Of a DNA stretch of 64,000 nt, positions 63,809 to 64,000 are shown piece after piece. Position numbers and translations under genes: made by a program. Location: positions 1 to 64,000 of the IMG/VR virus record IMGVR_UViG_3300032046_003126. The stretch is one strand, 5' to 3'. Origin of the DNA: a virus. The notes beneath the pieces were generated by a model. The model searched no databases. It was given only the letters and a program-made list of their open reading frames with translations, and was not told where the DNA came from. The first letter of the stretch is position 1, and each line of letters starts with the position of its first letter.

Positions 63809-64000
63809 TAGGAAAAACACTAGATAAAGTTAATATAAAAGATATTCAAATTGGAATGAAAATAAAAGAAATAAAAACAAATAGAAAAGGTCTTATAACA
63901 AATAAAATAAGACCTTGTGATAGTTTTTGTGGAGGATGGGAAATAGGAATTGTGTTTGAATATGAACCCGAGAAACCCAAGAAGATTAAATCAATAGGTT
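63805..64000 (+). CDS. Unknown protein, N-terminal part (partial)
   Basis: An open frame runs from the ATG at 63805, overlapping the previous stop, to the window end: 65 residues starting MIGKTLDKVNIKDIQIGMKI, with a CDSFCGGW segment. No family is recognised. It is cut off by the window edge. Confidence 0.55.
   Translation, partial: MIGKTLDKVNIKDIQIGMKIKEIKTNRKGLITNKIRPCDSFCGGWEIGIVFEYEPEKPKKIKSIG

Noticed and set aside
1-64000. Genes on the minus strand
   Set aside because: Minus-strand open frames are short (up to about 130 codons), lie wholly within convincing + strand genes and lack ribosome binding sites and domain motifs.
1-64000. tRNA genes, rRNA genes, CRISPR arrays, reverse transcriptase-based diversity systems
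   Set aside because: No cloverleaf-like stretch with conserved arms, no regularly spaced direct repeats and no reverse transcriptase motif were seen by eye. A tRNA scan would be needed to rule out AT-rich tRNAs.

Overview
The window is a gene-dense, strongly AT-rich stretch of a tailed double-stranded DNA phage genome. Every supported gene lies on the + strand, and neighbours mostly overlap by a few bases (ATGA, GTGA, TAATG) or sit a few bases apart. The hallmarks are T4-like: a gp17-type large terminase, gp25-type and gp6-type baseplate wedge proteins, a probable gp5-type hub protein, a gp4-like nuclease, a gp61-like primase, gp46/gp47-like recombination subunits and a probable gp55-like late sigma factor. 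This points to a contractile-tailed (myovirus-type) phage. Many starts have AGGA/GGAG ribosome binding sites, which suits a Gram-negative, probably aquatic host, but the host cannot be read from the sequence.

Layout. (1) 1-3810: the end of a probable primase-polymerase, a glycosyltransferase, an IMP dehydrogenase/GMP reductase family enzyme and a RecB/Cas4-like nuclease with a probable iron-sulfur cluster. (2) 3888-20942: a carbohydrate island with about nine glycosyltransferases or transferase-like genes, two methyltransferases, several sugar-nucleotide SDR enzymes and a coherent GDP-6-deoxyhexose branch: GDP-mannose 4,6-dehydratase (interrupted by an intein), a GDP-fucose/colitose synthase-like SDR, and an aminotransferase-fold protein whose catalytic Lys is replaced by His, as in the 3-dehydrase ColD. 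A GT6 (ABO blood-group family) transferase is included. (3) 20939-22560: a membrane-anchored small protein, a gp55-like sigma factor and a coiled-coil protein. (4) 22573-51278: a long baseplate/tail module with hub, gp25, gp6 and many large structural proteins with LamG, fibronectin-III-like and repeated family domains, interrupted by a free-standing homing endonuclease and a small HExxH peptidase. (5) 51339-56904: gp4-like nuclease, RuvC-like resolvase, primase, and a single-chain Mre11-Rad50 (SbcD-SbcC) fusion. (6) 56912-62900: DNA packaging. The large terminase is fractured: its N-terminal part ends in a very short N-intein (33 aa), a separate 654-aa homing endonuclease follows, then the C-intein (126 aa), 19 aa of terminase, a second complete intein (256 aa) and the rest of the terminase. 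A divergent TerL ATPase-like gene lies just upstream. (7) 62966-64000: an ATP-grasp protein and the start of an unknown gene.

The sugar island, the GMP/IMP enzyme and the transferases together suggest that the phage makes its own activated deoxysugars and assembles a glycan, either on its virion or DNA or on the host surface. The mobile layer (three inteins in two genes and two free-standing Vsr/EDxHD-type endonucleases) is heavy for 64 kb. The most unusual features are the fractured, double-intein terminase with its ATPase-like upstream neighbour, the intein in a sugar-nucleotide enzyme with Thr as apparent first residue, and the Mre11-Rad50 fusion.
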